A stretch of DNA of 64,000 nucleotides from Glandiceps talaboti (taxonomy: Eukaryota; Hemichordata; Enteropneusta; Spengelidae): assembly GCF_964340395.1 (NCBI RefSeq), contig NC_135561.1:3407501-3471500 (forward strand), read 5' to 3'. How positions within the stretch are numbered: position 1 is the first letter of the stretch; each line of letters opens with the position of its first letter. The position numbers were made by a program, and so were the translations under genes. Below are positions 10,643-22,280 of the stretch, piece after piece. The notes below the pieces were generated by a model that was not told where the DNA came from, searched no databases, and saw only the letters and a list, made by a program, of their open reading frames with translations.

Positions 10643-13561
10643 TCATTGTTGTTTCTTTACTCGGCCTATAAAACCATCCATGGCATTAAAAGTACCACCA
10701 AATTCACAAAGTGGTTTGACTGTTGATAATGGCAAGATCCTTTAAGAGAAAATAAACATAAACACAAATCAGAGAATATATCTGATTCCTGTTTGCAAAA
10801 TTAGTAGAATTATTTTGATTCGATATGTGTAACATTTAGTGATGTTCGTTTAGCCACCACTAACCCTATGTCGTCATTTACTAATTAAAAGTGTTGCAAC
10901 ATTATATAATTCCTCAGTGAGACTCGTTGATTATGAAAATGACTTAATCTGCAGTATGTATGTATGTATGTATGTATGTATGTATGTATGTATGTATGTA
11001 TGTATGTATGTATGTATGCATGCATGTATGTATGTATGTATGTATGTATGTATGTATGTATGTATGTATGTACGTACATGTACGTACGTACTCTTTTTTT
11101 GCATATAGGCAGGTATTAAAAACAATGAATTAAATCATTATTAAATGCAACTGGTATCACTTCAACCCTACCCCACCCCCACCCCACAACATTGTTGATT
11201 GTCCTGTATTTCTCACACACAACATTTGTATTTAATGGTTGAACAAATCGCATCAAATACTTACGCTTTAAACAAGGGTGCCAAATACAACGATCTAGGC
11301 ATCATTAACAATGACTGGTTTGTCTGCACTGCATGTAGTACTTTGTCAGCAACGTCCTGTGGTTTGAGAGGAGGGGGTGCAACACCTCGTCTGTAAAGAA
11401 GTAATCAATATACATGTAAGCTTATATCTGAGGTTTAATTACAAATCAATAAGATAATCAATATTCACTCACAATACATCTTCAATCCAACTGACTAACC
11501 GCAGGATTACCGTAACCTTTGAGATGATAGCAACCTTACTTTAATATCTATATAATATCTGACTGACTAACTAACTAACTGACTGACTGACTGACTGACT
11601 GACTGACTGACTGACTGAGTGACTGACTGACTGACTGACTGACTGACTGACTGACTGACTGACTGACTGACTGACTCCCTCCTTCCCTTCCTCCCCTTCA
11701 CTCGCTCAGTCAGTCAGTCAGTCAGTCAGTCAGTCAGTCAGTCAGTCAGTCAGTCAGTCAGTCAGTCAGTCAGTCAGTCAGTCAGTCAGTCAGTCAGTCA
11801 GTCAGTCAGTCAGTCAGTCAGTCAGTCACTCAGTCAGTCACTCACTCACTCACTCACTCACTCACTCACTCACTCACTCACTCACTCACTCACTCACTCA
11901 CTCACTCACTCACTCACTCACTCACTCACTCACTCACTCACTCACTCACTCACCCACTCACACATTTACCATTTCAGGTTCATCTCTGTGTTTTGGTAGT
12001 TTGGAGAGTTAGCTTTAATTTCAGCAAGTCAGCTAATCGCTGGCTTATATGTAATATACTATAATATATAGCTATTTAACAGCTAAAATTGGCATGTGAA
12101 AATGTACATCTAAATCGCTTAGATCATTCATGCCTAATTGGTGTTGATTCAATCTTGTTTCAGTCTAACTTAGCAAATAACTCCTTAGTTAAACATGTAG
12201 GCATTCAGCAATGAAACAATCCAACATTTTATTCTTTAGCTGAATACGTAAGATGCAGACATACCATGACAATGGTCATTCAATGGTAAAGGTGATCTTT
12301 CTGTTATAACCCTTGATCTACTAACCTGGTACGGAAGCCATCAAACATCCCTGTGTTAATGAACCAAGGTTGAACCAAGGTCATCTCTATACCAGTAATG
12401 TTATCTTTCATAAGTTCATACTGGAAAGACTCATGTAAACCTACAGCAGCAAATTTACTGGCACAGTATTCCACCATACCCGGAGTACCAGAAGAGCCTG
12501 CTATACTGGCTATGGTGACAATATGTCCACGGTTCTTGGATATCATGTCCGGAACAAAGGCTTTCAGTGTCTGAAATGAAGACAAGGACAGTGTCATAAT
12601 TATCTGAGCTATTCTGTGTTGTTTGATACAAGACTCAGGAAAGTTATCTTCATCAATTCTGCTTTGTGCGACCTCTCTAAAAATGAAACTACAAATATTG
12701 GCAAATCTGACTAATATAAAACAAGCCAATCTTTATAACTCTACTTTCGGAGAGGTCGAGCGATGCAGCATCGATGAAATATATTTTTGCATACAGTAAT
12801 GTAACTAAGCTAAAATAAGCTTCGTATTTGCTCCCCTTTAATAACAAAATGAGGGTTACCAAGTTTTTCTAATTATTTGAAATACTAAGACATGAAAAGG
12901 ACGCCCTCTACAATTGGTGTTTTCTTGTTATTTAGCTTCTGTAAACTCTTTTCAAACAGTGGACCAAATATATTTACAATGACATTGTTACATTGGAAAT
13001 GTACACCCATGATGAAACCATTTCCATGGTAACCCCTTTGATAATTAACTCTGTTGTAGACCATATATTAATGTGATCTGACGTGAGTAATTATTATGAT
13101 TTAATACCTACCCAGAAAATAGCCATGGCGTTGACATTCATACTTCTGTCAATCAAGTCATCAGGACAGTCCATTAATTTCTTGCCAGCCACCACACCAG
13201 CATTATTGACCAATATTGTCACATTGCCAACATCTTTAGTGACTTGTTCAGCGACACGGTAAACTTCTTCTCTCTTAGTGACGTCACATACATAGCTATG
13301 AGCTTTACCACCAATTTGACCAATCTGTTTGGCTGTCTCCTCGACACCTTCTTTGTTGATATCCCAAAGTACCACCGTAGCACCCTGTCTAGAAAAGTTC
13401 AAGGACATAAGTCGACCAATACCGCTTCCAGCTCCAGTCACCAGTACGATCTCTCCAGCGATGGATTTCTTCTTCGGTGGTACTATAAATTCATACCACG
13501 ACACTAAAATACAGTACAGTACCTTAAACCACACTACAAGAGCTTCAATGATAATTGACAT
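10643..13561 (-). CDS. SDR16C5: SDR16C5-like retinol dehydrogenase, gene B
   Basis: Four exons on the minus strand: 13112-13561, 12326-12570, 11265-11390 and 10643-10739; 918 nt, 305 residues, phases 0, 2, 2. Exons 1, 3 and 4 equal gene A in length (450, 126, 97 nt). Motifs: N-terminal hydrophobic helix, TGAGSGIG (42-49), NNAGVV (119-124), Ser172, YCASK (Tyr185, Lys189), GKKLMDCPDD and C-terminal FNAMDGFIGRVKK, close to RDHE2 LHAMDGF. The frame stays open upstream to 13681, but the ATG at 13561 matches gene A and the family's hydrophobic start, so I chose it. Role as gene A: membrane-bound NAD(P)-dependent retinol or lipid-alcohol dehydrogenase, inferred from family. Every catalytic residue is intact and there is no premature stop. 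Confidence 0.94.
10953..11091. repeat. (TATG)n microsatellite
   Basis: About 30 TATG units grading into GTAC steps, in intron 3 of SDR gene B. Tyr-Val-Cys-Met or Ile-His-Thr-Tyr translations are artefacts. Confidence 0.95.
11559..11955. repeat. Back-to-back complementary tetranucleotide tracts
   Basis: (GACT)n at 11559-11676, a 28-bp pyrimidine-rich spacer, then (CAGT)n at 11705-11830, which is the reverse complement of the first tract, then (CACT)n to 11955. The first two form a near-perfect inverted repeat of about 115 bp per arm. It lies in intron 2 of SDR gene B. Confidence 0.95.
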
Positions 13562-15853
13562 GGCGGATTTTGTTTTACGTGTACTGACAGACGTACGGTT
13601 CAGCAGATATGTTGGTGGAACTAAAAAAAGTTCATAGTCCGCAACGACACTAAAGGATCCTATCGCATCGTTATCTATCACCAGGGGTACTGAGATATGT
13701 ACTGTAGACGATTTAATAGTACATTCCTCCGCTCTGTACGATTTAATTTATCCTCTCTGTATATAATTTCTCTGTTCTGTATAATGTGTCCCCTCTCTAT
13801 AATTTCTCTTCTCTACAACACACAGTCTGTTTAACTCAGTGCTAAGGTCTACTTGTGAAAACCCATTCAATATGGGAGATAGTAAAAATGAAAGATCTTC
13901 TGTTTCAAGTGTTTGGATTAGGAATACACTTCAGGTGTGGAAAAGTTGTCTGACAGGGCTATAGAAAGAATGAGTTCAGTACTAAAGTACTGCAATCTCC
14001 AACGTGAAATTCCTTCCTGCGAAGCCCATATCTATTTTGTAAAAGAAATATCTTATTATCAATGGACCTTGAAGTCGATTGGCACTGTGTTATTTTAATG
14101 TAGTGTGCCGTAAAACTACATCTCTAGCACGCAGTGGTCGGTAGCATATAGATTGAGATTAGTGTCTGTCTAGTTATTTACATCAAACGCCTATTCTAAA
14201 TTGTTTTTGCAAATCTGGGCGTAGTTTTGGTAAATTTTGATGATTTTTAGAAAATATCTTCAAAGGAAAATATCAACGATTATATGGACTTAGTGGGGGA
14301 AAAATGAAATTTACAATATTGGCATGAGATTAGGGTATGAGTATAACCATTTACGGATAGATTTCCAGGGATTTATATAAGCACAGGCCCCCGGGCACAG
14401 GCCACTCAGGCTTAGTTAGCCTGAGTGCTCTGTGATCTAAGCCCCAATGTGGTTGATTTTTCGTAACTGCAAACAACTCGGTGAAAAATGTGGGTGGTAA
14501 CCACTGGCCAGGTCTGGTAGGGGTGTGCGGCCAATGCTGTCGACCCCAGACCCCATTTCTCACCCATTTTGCCAAAAAAGCAATACTCCATTTTAGACTA
14601 TTCAATTTAAAAAAAAAGAAAACTCCATTGTAGACCAAAATACATAATCACCGATATGAAAATGTCAACCAGCGAATTAGCTGGAGGAAATTCCGAGGGA
14701 TATTCCCGGAAATTTTGATCTAGTCGAGAATTTAAATGTATTATATATGTGGTTCCTTCCAGGACCCCACTTTAGACCAAACACATTCGAAAATTGTGTA
14801 AAGTGGACCCCATTTTAGACTCCTTATCTCTTAAAATACAGTATCCATGGTAGACCAAAGGGCGAAAAACCACACCCAAACGGGTGGCACATATACGTAT
14901 ATTCACTATTATATTGATCCAGAGCTCTGGATCCGTGCATTTGATCTTTATTTGTGTTGTAGGGCGCCCTCACAGGTTTTCTCAGGTTAACCTTTGACAC
15001 GACCCATCCAACGCGAACGAACGAGGTAAACAGCAATGTCCACGCTATGTTGTTATTGGTATGTAATTGTCGTTTTTATGCCATGTCACGAATCAAAAAT
15101 GTCTGGATTTATGTAATTTAGACAAAAACCAATATAACAATTATCATGCATGGGACTAAAAATCCACCATTTCAAATTTGGCATAATTTCTCTGATCAAC
15201 AGTGCAGTACGTAATTAGCTTTGTTCGTTGCCTTTGGTGTGGGTACGTACCTGGGGCCCGGGGACATAGATAAGTGAAGCGCAACTAATCTCAAACACTG
15301 TCGTAATGAACAGTAGTGAAAATTCCATATTTAATTGTGATAAAAGAAAATTGTACGAACTTTCCAACTTGTCTGTTTTTGATGGCAATGATAAACACCT
15401 GACCTACTTTGTAAAAAAACAACAAAAAACCCAAAAAACCGTGTAAATGTCAAAGTTCTAGTTTGAAAGGATATTAGACCTGTGTCACTGTCACTGTCAT
15501 CGTCACCGTCACCGTCACCGTCACCGTCACTGTCAGCAAATAGAAGCAATGCTACATATTGAATACCCTTTTTAATAACGTATGGCATGGATGCAGTAAG
15601 AATAAACTAACTATGTACATCCATGGATATATTACTAGAAGGGAGCTCTAACATTTGCACCAACGATAGGAAAGTGTTACAAACACAGAGCAAAGACACT
15701 CCATGAAGTAAATGTAATAACACAGAGTACAGTCTTTAGACAAGGGAAATCATAGGTAAATTAATGTATCTGGGTTCCTCTGTCATTTCACTTAGATGAA
15801 ATTTGTTATATTTCTATTATTGAGACAGGAATGGCTAATGCTGTAGGACTGCA
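13562..15853. other. Divergent intergenic region, SDR gene B / FBXW2
   Basis: Both promoters must lie here, as the genes are transcribed outward, but I see no clear TATA box or CpG-rich block. Contents: a 10-bp-arm hairpin at 14403-14427 (CACTCAGGCT, 5-nt loop), a family of CCATTTTAGAC / GTAGACC words at 14590-14860 suggesting decayed repeat DNA, and a GTCACC hexanucleotide tract at 15482-15536. Confidence 0.5.
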
Positions 15854-15884
15854 ATGGAAGACAAAGTCTTTGAAACCTGGTTAA
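15831..15884 (+). promoter_or_regulatory. Short upstream ORF overlapping the FBXW2 start
   Basis: An ATG at 15831 opens an out-of-frame 17-codon frame (MANAVGLQW...) that passes over the FBXW2 ATG at 15854 and stops at 15882-15884. If it lies in the mature 5' UTR it could lower initiation at the main ATG. The transcription start is unknown. Confidence 0.4.
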
Positions 15885-18800
15885 AGGAACTGGTTGATAC
15901 ATTTACCTGTAATCTGAATGATACACAACGCTGTACTGTATTGGATCAAGTCATTGCTACAAGTGGTGCTACACAACTCACACATCTTTCCACCAAACTA
16001 GAATCACTTCTGAAAAGAGACTTTTTAAGACTTTTGCCTCTAGAACTTGCCTTTTATTTATTGACATGGTTAGATCCAACAACTCTGTTTACATGTTGCC
16101 TTGTTTGTAAACACTGGAATAAAGTAATCAATGAATGTGCGCAGTCTTGGATCAATGGATGTCATCAACTTGGACTTAAGATTAGCGGTGTTGATATCGA
16201 AATGAAGAGTGGTCTTCACTGGAAACAATCTTATATCCGGACTCTAAAGAGGAAAAATCAACTTACCAATGGATCAGCATTTGAATGTGTTACACTTTAT
16301 GGACATACAGCTAGAGTGTATGCTTTGTATCATGAAGATGGCAAGTTAGCTACTGGTAAGTGTATACCCAAACTAGTAACATGGAGATTGTAAGTTAGCT
16401 ACTGGTAAGTGTATACCCAAACTAGTAACATGGAGATTGTAAGTTAGCTACTGGTAAGTGTATACCCAAACTAGTAACATGAAGATGGCAAGTTAGCTAC
16501 TGGTAAGTGTATAACCCAAACTAGTAACATGAAGATGGTAAGTTAGCTACTGGTAAGTGTACCCAAACTAGTAACATGAAGATGGTAAGTTAGCTACTGG
16601 TAAGTGTATACCCAAACTAGTAACATGAAGATTGCAAGTTAGCTACTGGTAAGTGTATACCCAAACTAGTAACATGAAGATTGCAAGTTAGCTACTGGTA
16701 AGTGTATACCCAAACTAGTAACATGAAGATGGCAAGTTAGCTACTGGTAAGTGTACCCAAACTAGTAACATGAAGATGGTAAGTTAGCTACTGGTAAGTG
16801 TATACCCAAACTAGTAACATGGAGATTGTAAGTTAGCTACTGGTAAGTGTATACCCAAACTAGTAACATGAAGATGGCAAGTTAGCTACTGGTAAGTGTA
16901 TACCCAAACTAGTAACATGGAGATTGTAAGTTAGCTACTGGTAAGTGTATACCCAAACTAGTAACATGGAGATTGTAAGTTAGCTACTGGTAAGTGTATA
17001 CCCAAACTAGTAACATGGAGATTGTAAGTTAGCTACTGGTAAGTGTACCCAAACTAGTAACATGGAGGTAACAAGTTAGCTACTGGTAAGGTTATAACCA
17101 AACTAGTAACATGAAAATACCAAACTAGTAACATGGAGATGGTAAGTTAGCTAGTGGTAAGTTTATACCCAAACTAGTACCATGGAGGTGACAAGTTAGC
17201 TACTGGTAGCCATGGAGATAGTAAGTTGGCTTCTGGTAAGTTTATAGTGTAACTAGTGCCTCTGAGATGATAGTTACTGGTAAGTGAATGGTAACCTTGG
17301 TAACAGTTATATGTATGAAATGAACTGAATATTCATGACCATTGATGTGAAGGAAATAAACACTTCGGAGTCATGAGTATTTGTTGTCCATCTAATACAT
17401 ATGCATCTCTGGTGACTCCCATGAGGCAACACTGGACAACTGATAGGACAATAGTTGTGAAGTAGTTGGCAATCACACAAAATATATATGATGTGAAATC
17501 ATGAACTGACTCTCCAGAACACAAAGTTTATGAAAATAACCTTTATTTCATTAGTGGAGAAATTTGATTTATTATCATTGCTATTGTTTTGTTTTTGTTT
17601 TTTTTCTAGGCTCTGATGACCAATCAGTGAGATTATGGGATATAGATAGTGGTCAGTGTTTATCAGTTATACAGACCCATACCTGTGCTGATATCAAATT
17701 TGACAACGTAAAATTAATTACAGCTTCATTTGACAACACCATTGCATGCTGGGATATGAGGACCGGAGAAAGAACACAGCATTTGATCGGACACACTGGA
17801 GCTGGTGAGATTTGTTGTCATTGGTTGCATTTGTACCAATTAACATAGGAACGTTTTTGTTACTTTCTTTATACTAGCAATTTTCATATCAACTTGAGCT
17901 TGTGTCCCTTTAACATACTGCCAAAATCACAACCCAAGATCATCATAAAGGAAAAAAATATTCCTGATTTTTTGCTTACTTATTTCCTGTGAGTTAAGTA
18001 GCAGAATAATTAGGATCCTCTAACTTCACTGATGTAAATCATCTTTCTGTTTTCAAGTGTTTAGTGTCGATTTTAGTGATGATTTGGGTCTGATAGTCAG
18101 TGGATCTGCTGACAGGACAGTGAAAATATGGTCCTTGGTATCTGGAGATCTTTATAATACACTAAATGGACACAGTGAATGGGTAACACAGGTAGGTGGT
18201 TTTCTTGATATAATTTGTTGTTTGACTTATTATCTTATAGATACGTTGTGTTCTTCTGCAATTCAGCAGTCTTGATTAAAGTGGTTCAGTGGTCTGTGAG
18301 GGCACTGTTACATCATGGCATGTCTTGTTGTGTAATATTGTAGAAAATGACATTTTCAGAGGAAGAGAATATTTGAATACTTTTCAGACAATCTTATATC
18401 ACTATAAAGTCATGTAAGGCTACTGTATATAATTGCTAAAGGGGAACACCATTCCAGGAAATATAGATATAGTTCATTAACTACCAGTTCTTGAGAGTCA
18501 TGTCGTGATTTTACATCACCTACAGCTACTTGCAATTCTTGCTACCTGCAATACAATTCTACACATCAGTGTGGAGTCAAATGGAACGAAGTCGCGCGAC
18601 AACGCGTTCTAATGTTGACAACTACACTTCTGGTCGGCTATGCTAATACACAGGAATGTTTCTTTCCCATTTTCAGTTGTAGACATCTCTTGTAATTTTG
18701 CTCTGGAAAGATACTGCACATATTTAAATTTCCCACCTCCATAATTATATGAGCTTAAACTTGCGTTTACCTTATTTGTTACAAATTAAACTGTTTGGAA

Positions 18801-21342
18801 GAAACATTCACGTGTATTGACATAGGCGACCAGAAGTGTAGGTGTCGACAAATGCAAGCGCGGACGCGAGACTGCGTTCCATTTGACTCCTTAGCTATGC
18901 ATAGAATTGTATTGCAGATAGCGAGAATTTCAGAGAAACATCAAGTTGATTTTGTGCCTTTATAGGGTATCTTTGCTGTAGGCTATTGCATCATGAGAGT
19001 CAGCAGAAATGATTATTCATGGTTGAACAATGTATATTCATGACTCCTAAGTGCTTATTCCCTTCAGTGTAAAACATCTCTCAGACTACTATCAGAATGG
19101 TGGAGTCTATACCTTCTGGGTTACATATCTCATTGTTTTTAATGAGACAATGCCAATCGTTTCCATTACATGTATACTGGGGTATTTTATGTGCTAGATA
19201 TGAATATTTCTACTCACAGAGACAAACAAGTTTTGGAATGTCTCACAAGCATCACCAGGGGAGAATTACAGTGGGCTGTTATCACTTTTATTCATTGTCA
19301 TATATCATGTCTTTTTATTAATTTGATGTTTTTTTCACTAGGTGTTGTTACGTAAATGTACCGTGGAGTCTGTATTTCATAATTGTGGTGACTCTGTGTT
19401 GATAAGTATGGACAAAAATGAAATTAAGGTAAGGATAAGGAATTAACCTATGCTATAGACTAGAGGTTTGTCATAGCCTCTGAAACTAGCAATCATATCA
19501 GTGACTAAGGCGATCCGTTATTCTACACACAAATCTAGCTAGACATCACGTTGAGTATGCGTAGTAACAGATGAATCAACAGCACATGTCAGTATTAGCC
19601 ATCAAACATTTACAGGCACTTGTAATTAAAGACTTCATTCACACAATTAGTGTAGTTGTGGAACTAACAGCACTTTCCTGTCTGAAATTAAGGCGCGTGT
19701 AAACATAACTTGATAACTCAAAGGTTTATTTATATTAACACTCCAATATGGAACTTGCAAACCTGCCATCTTGAATATCCTGAATGTTGCATCATGGGAA
19801 ATGTGATGATAAATATGAATCAATCAATATTGTAAACAATATGGTTACATTGTTTGTAACCACAAATAATGTCGTCATGGTTACCCTGACCATTATAGGA
19901 GGTTTATGCTATTGATAGCTTCAGATTAGGTAAAACGATAACTACAGATAATCCCATGGTCCTTTGTGTCTGAGCATGCTCAGTCTGGATTACAAGTTCC
20001 TATTGGGTTTAAACACAGCTCTTGTTGGTAATTTACAATTCAACACAGAATGTTGTGCTAAAATACAGATCATTCTAGGTGAGGGAGTATAATCACTAGA
20101 TTTAAAGTCAACTATAAGTCTGTAGAACCTATGCTATGTGATATATGATTAACAAGCATTAAAACCAAATGTTTCAATCTCATATTCTTTCACGGACCCA
20201 TGAGATTTAGATCAGTTTTTAGATCAGAACCAATATCTTTATAGTCTTTGTAAACATCACTGTAATTGAGATTTAAGATTTCAGTTCAGAGGGAAAACGA
20301 CACAAAATGAAAATCGTTGTTCGTAATAAATTTAGAAGTAAAATGACATATTTCACATAAAGTGCTAATATTTCTGTATTTTTGACTTACATAGATTTGG
20401 CCGATTGGTTCTGAAGTCAATACAGAAAGTTTAAAAACACTGACACTGTCTAACAATTGTGATTGTAGTCAATACTTACAACCTCATCTACAGTTTGATG
20501 GTCAGTTTATCAGCTGTGCATCAGATGTTGGTATCCATGTGTGGAATTTCAAGACTTTAGATCTATTAAGGTAGGTGTTTACACACTGTACCCCACCCCT
20601 CATCCCCATGCATATCACACTGTGTATCAACCCCTCACAACTCCCCCCCCCCCTCCACACACACACACTTCACAAACTAGTACTGGATTTATCTCTTTGA
20701 TTTCCATGCCCTTCTCCTCTTCTTCATTTTAACATTCATTTCTTTAAACCCCATATGATCCCAACTCACCCCCCCCCCCCATTCCCGTCTTGGATAAATC
20801 AGGTTATTACAACCATAATGGAGAATATATTGTTCATAATTCCAACAATCAATAGGACAGTAACATAGTTACTATGGAAACGAATGCAATGTTATAATCC
20901 ATCTACTGGAGACTGTGATTATGCAGTGATTTCATTATTTAGTGTTAACTTGGTATTCCAGGTACATTTCACTTTGTTGTTATGGTTACAAAACTTTGTT
21001 CTTAGACTAAAATTTTCATTTACCCTCTCTTTCTTTTGATTTGGCAGAATTCTTCACTGCAATGACATAGCAAGTTGTGCATTGCTTGGTATAGGGGGTG
21101 TCTTCGCATTGCTACTAGATCAGAACAATTTATGCGTAGTCCAAGCAAAGACTGGCGAACTTGTCTGCAAGTTTCATCTTCCAGCATATCGGAGATCTAA
21201 GAGAGGTTCCAGCTTTCTTGCCGGGAATGCTTCATGGCTGGACGGATTTAGTTTCCAACAAGAAAAAGGACTTGTGTTTGCAACCAGTATGCAAAATCAT
21301 AGTATATATTTAGTGAAGTGGAAAAATATAGAGGGCAGTTAG
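15854..21342 (+). CDS. FBXW2: F-box/WD repeat-containing protein 2
   Basis: Six exons: 15854-16355, 17610-17804, 18058-18191, 19342-19428, 20395-20570 and 21048-21342; 1389 nt, 462 residues (human 454). It begins [10 protein letters not shown], like human MERKDFETWL. The F-box spans about 57-103 ([13 protein letters not shown]...LVCKHWNKV), followed by WD repeats such as [22 protein letters not shown] and [11 protein letters not shown], and ends [13 protein letters not shown]...SIYLVKWK as in vertebrates. The family acts as the substrate receptor of an SCF (SKP1-CUL1) ubiquitin ligase. All junctions are GT/AG and keep frame (phases 1, 1, 0, 0, 2). Exon 1 carries the oddity: its last ~24 nt and donor are unit 1 of the tandem array filling intron 1. 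A 17-codon upstream ORF overlaps the start. Confidence 0.97.
16331..17290 (+). repeat. ~48-bp minisatellite made of the FBXW2 exon 1 donor
   Basis: About 20 tandem copies of a unit that includes the last ~24 nt of exon 1 (CATGAAGATGGCAAGTTAGC TACTG), the donor GTAAGTG and about 20 nt of intron. The first ~15 copies keep an exact TACTG|GTAAGTG. Copies after about 17070 decay (GTAAGG, GTAAGT, GTAGCC). Reading past the first donor reaches a stop within about 40 nt. Confidence 0.95.
17335..17440 (+). repeat. Dispersed repeat copy in FBXW2 intron 1
   Basis: GAAGGAAATAAACACTTCGG and TGACTCCCATGAGGCAACA align with the reverse complement of 18960-19080 and with 2795-2905. Family not known to me. Confidence 0.55.
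18434..19080 (-). repeat. Older dispersed repeat split by the MITE
   Basis: 18434-18537 and 18926-19080 flank the MITE. 18925-18965 and 18960-19080 match 3105-3150 and 2795-2905 inverted. The related copy reads ACTTGCGATTTCAGAG where this one is interrupted, which shows the pre-insertion site. Confidence 0.6.
18538..18925. mobile_element. 388-bp MITE, ~60-bp TIRs, AATT target duplication
   Basis: A copy about 95% identical lies at 40938-41310. The ends CTYGCTAYCTGCAATACAAT are inverted repeats with further matching sequence to about 60 bp each, including GGAGTCAAATGGAACG. Direct AATT flanks are at 18534-18537 and 18926-18929. It has no coding capacity. It sits in FBXW2 intron 3, inserted into an older repeat. 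Confidence 0.85.
19750..20000. mobile_element. 251-bp MITE with GGAACTTG ends, copy 1
   Basis: Ends GGAACTTGCAAACC / GGATTACAAGTTCC are inverted, and the whole element matches 46402-46649 in reverse orientation. It contains the perfect palindrome CTGAGCATGCTCAG near one end. In FBXW2 intron 4; no coding capacity. Confidence 0.8.
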
Positions 21343-22080
21343 CCCAATTTTATTAAAATCAGGTCGGGGAAAAGAATCTGATTTGCTTTCGTTGCTGTAT
21401 TACATGGCTACAGTTTTTGACCATTGTATCGGCATCGACATTTTATACATCTCACTTTGTGTAAACAACTCCCAATATAAATCCCATACAAGCTTTGCAC
21501 TTATATCTAACCAATCAGAATTCTCGTTACAAACTGAGACTGAAAGATACACTGGATCTGACCATAGAGGGCAGGCTAATATGAACTAGCTTATAGTCTG
21601 TACAAACAAGACAATTTAAATGTTCAGACATGCAGGACTAGACTGATGGATTCATTGCTGTGGGCTGTACGTTAAATAGACTGCAAGATACGTTGTGTCA
21701 CTTTGACCTCACACTGGTTTGCTCCAACAGGTTGACCGATGTATGTGGACATCCAGCATGGTCTCAGTACTCTAGACTGTCGACAGTCATTTGTGCCTTT
21801 TTTGCCACGTTTTATCTAAAACTAAAGTCGTCACCTCACTCGACAGTCTAGGTCTGCTCCTACAGGTTGACTGATGTATGAGGGCGCCCTACACAGTGTA
21901 CCTTTCAGACTCATTTAAATCACTTACTGCAAACCAAAGGACCAAACTCATGGATTTATTGGTGTGTAAATAGAGTCAATTGAGTCTTATATTACTGAAC
22001 TAGCTGTAAGTGGAGCATTATTTTTATCAATCAGACAATCAACCATTCAGTCATTGAGTACTGGCACCAATAATTACAGG
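21343..22080. other. FBXW2 downstream region with nested small elements
   Basis: No clear polyadenylation signal close to the FBXW2 stop. 21676-21902 holds a diverged copy of the short TIR repeat seen at 25787-25873 and 30828-30922 (AGACTGYAAGATACGT ... GCGCCCTACACAGTGTACC). It is interrupted at about 21771-21852 by a segment bounded by CTAGACTGTCGA and its inverse TCGACAGTCTAG. Otherwise unremarkable. Confidence 0.5.
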
Positions 22081-22084
22081 TTGA

Positions 22085-22280
22085 TTTTATCCATAAGTAG
22101 TAGGCATAGGTTGAAATCTTGATGACATCAAAGTGTTGATTTTTGGGTGCGGACCCAAAAATAAATTTGATTGGATTGATTGTACCATGTTGTGTGTACA
22201 GCTACACAAAGATGGTGTTATTCAATATGATATTACAAGTAAGTTATTATATCTGGCAGTTTCAAAAATACATTCTAGTT
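22085..22280 (-). mobile_element. Inverted partial copy of the 27586-27955 MITE
   Basis: The reverse complement contains CAATCAATCCAATCAAAT, GGGTCCGCACCCAAAAATCA and ACTAGAATGTATTTTTGAAA, aligning with the copies at 3150 and 27586. Outer ends are not preserved. Confidence 0.65.

Noticed and set aside
13562-13681. N-terminal extension of SDR gene B (MIDNDAIGS...)
   Set aside because: Gene A and the family start at MS(F/I)IIEALVV; the upstream frame has no similarity to gene A.
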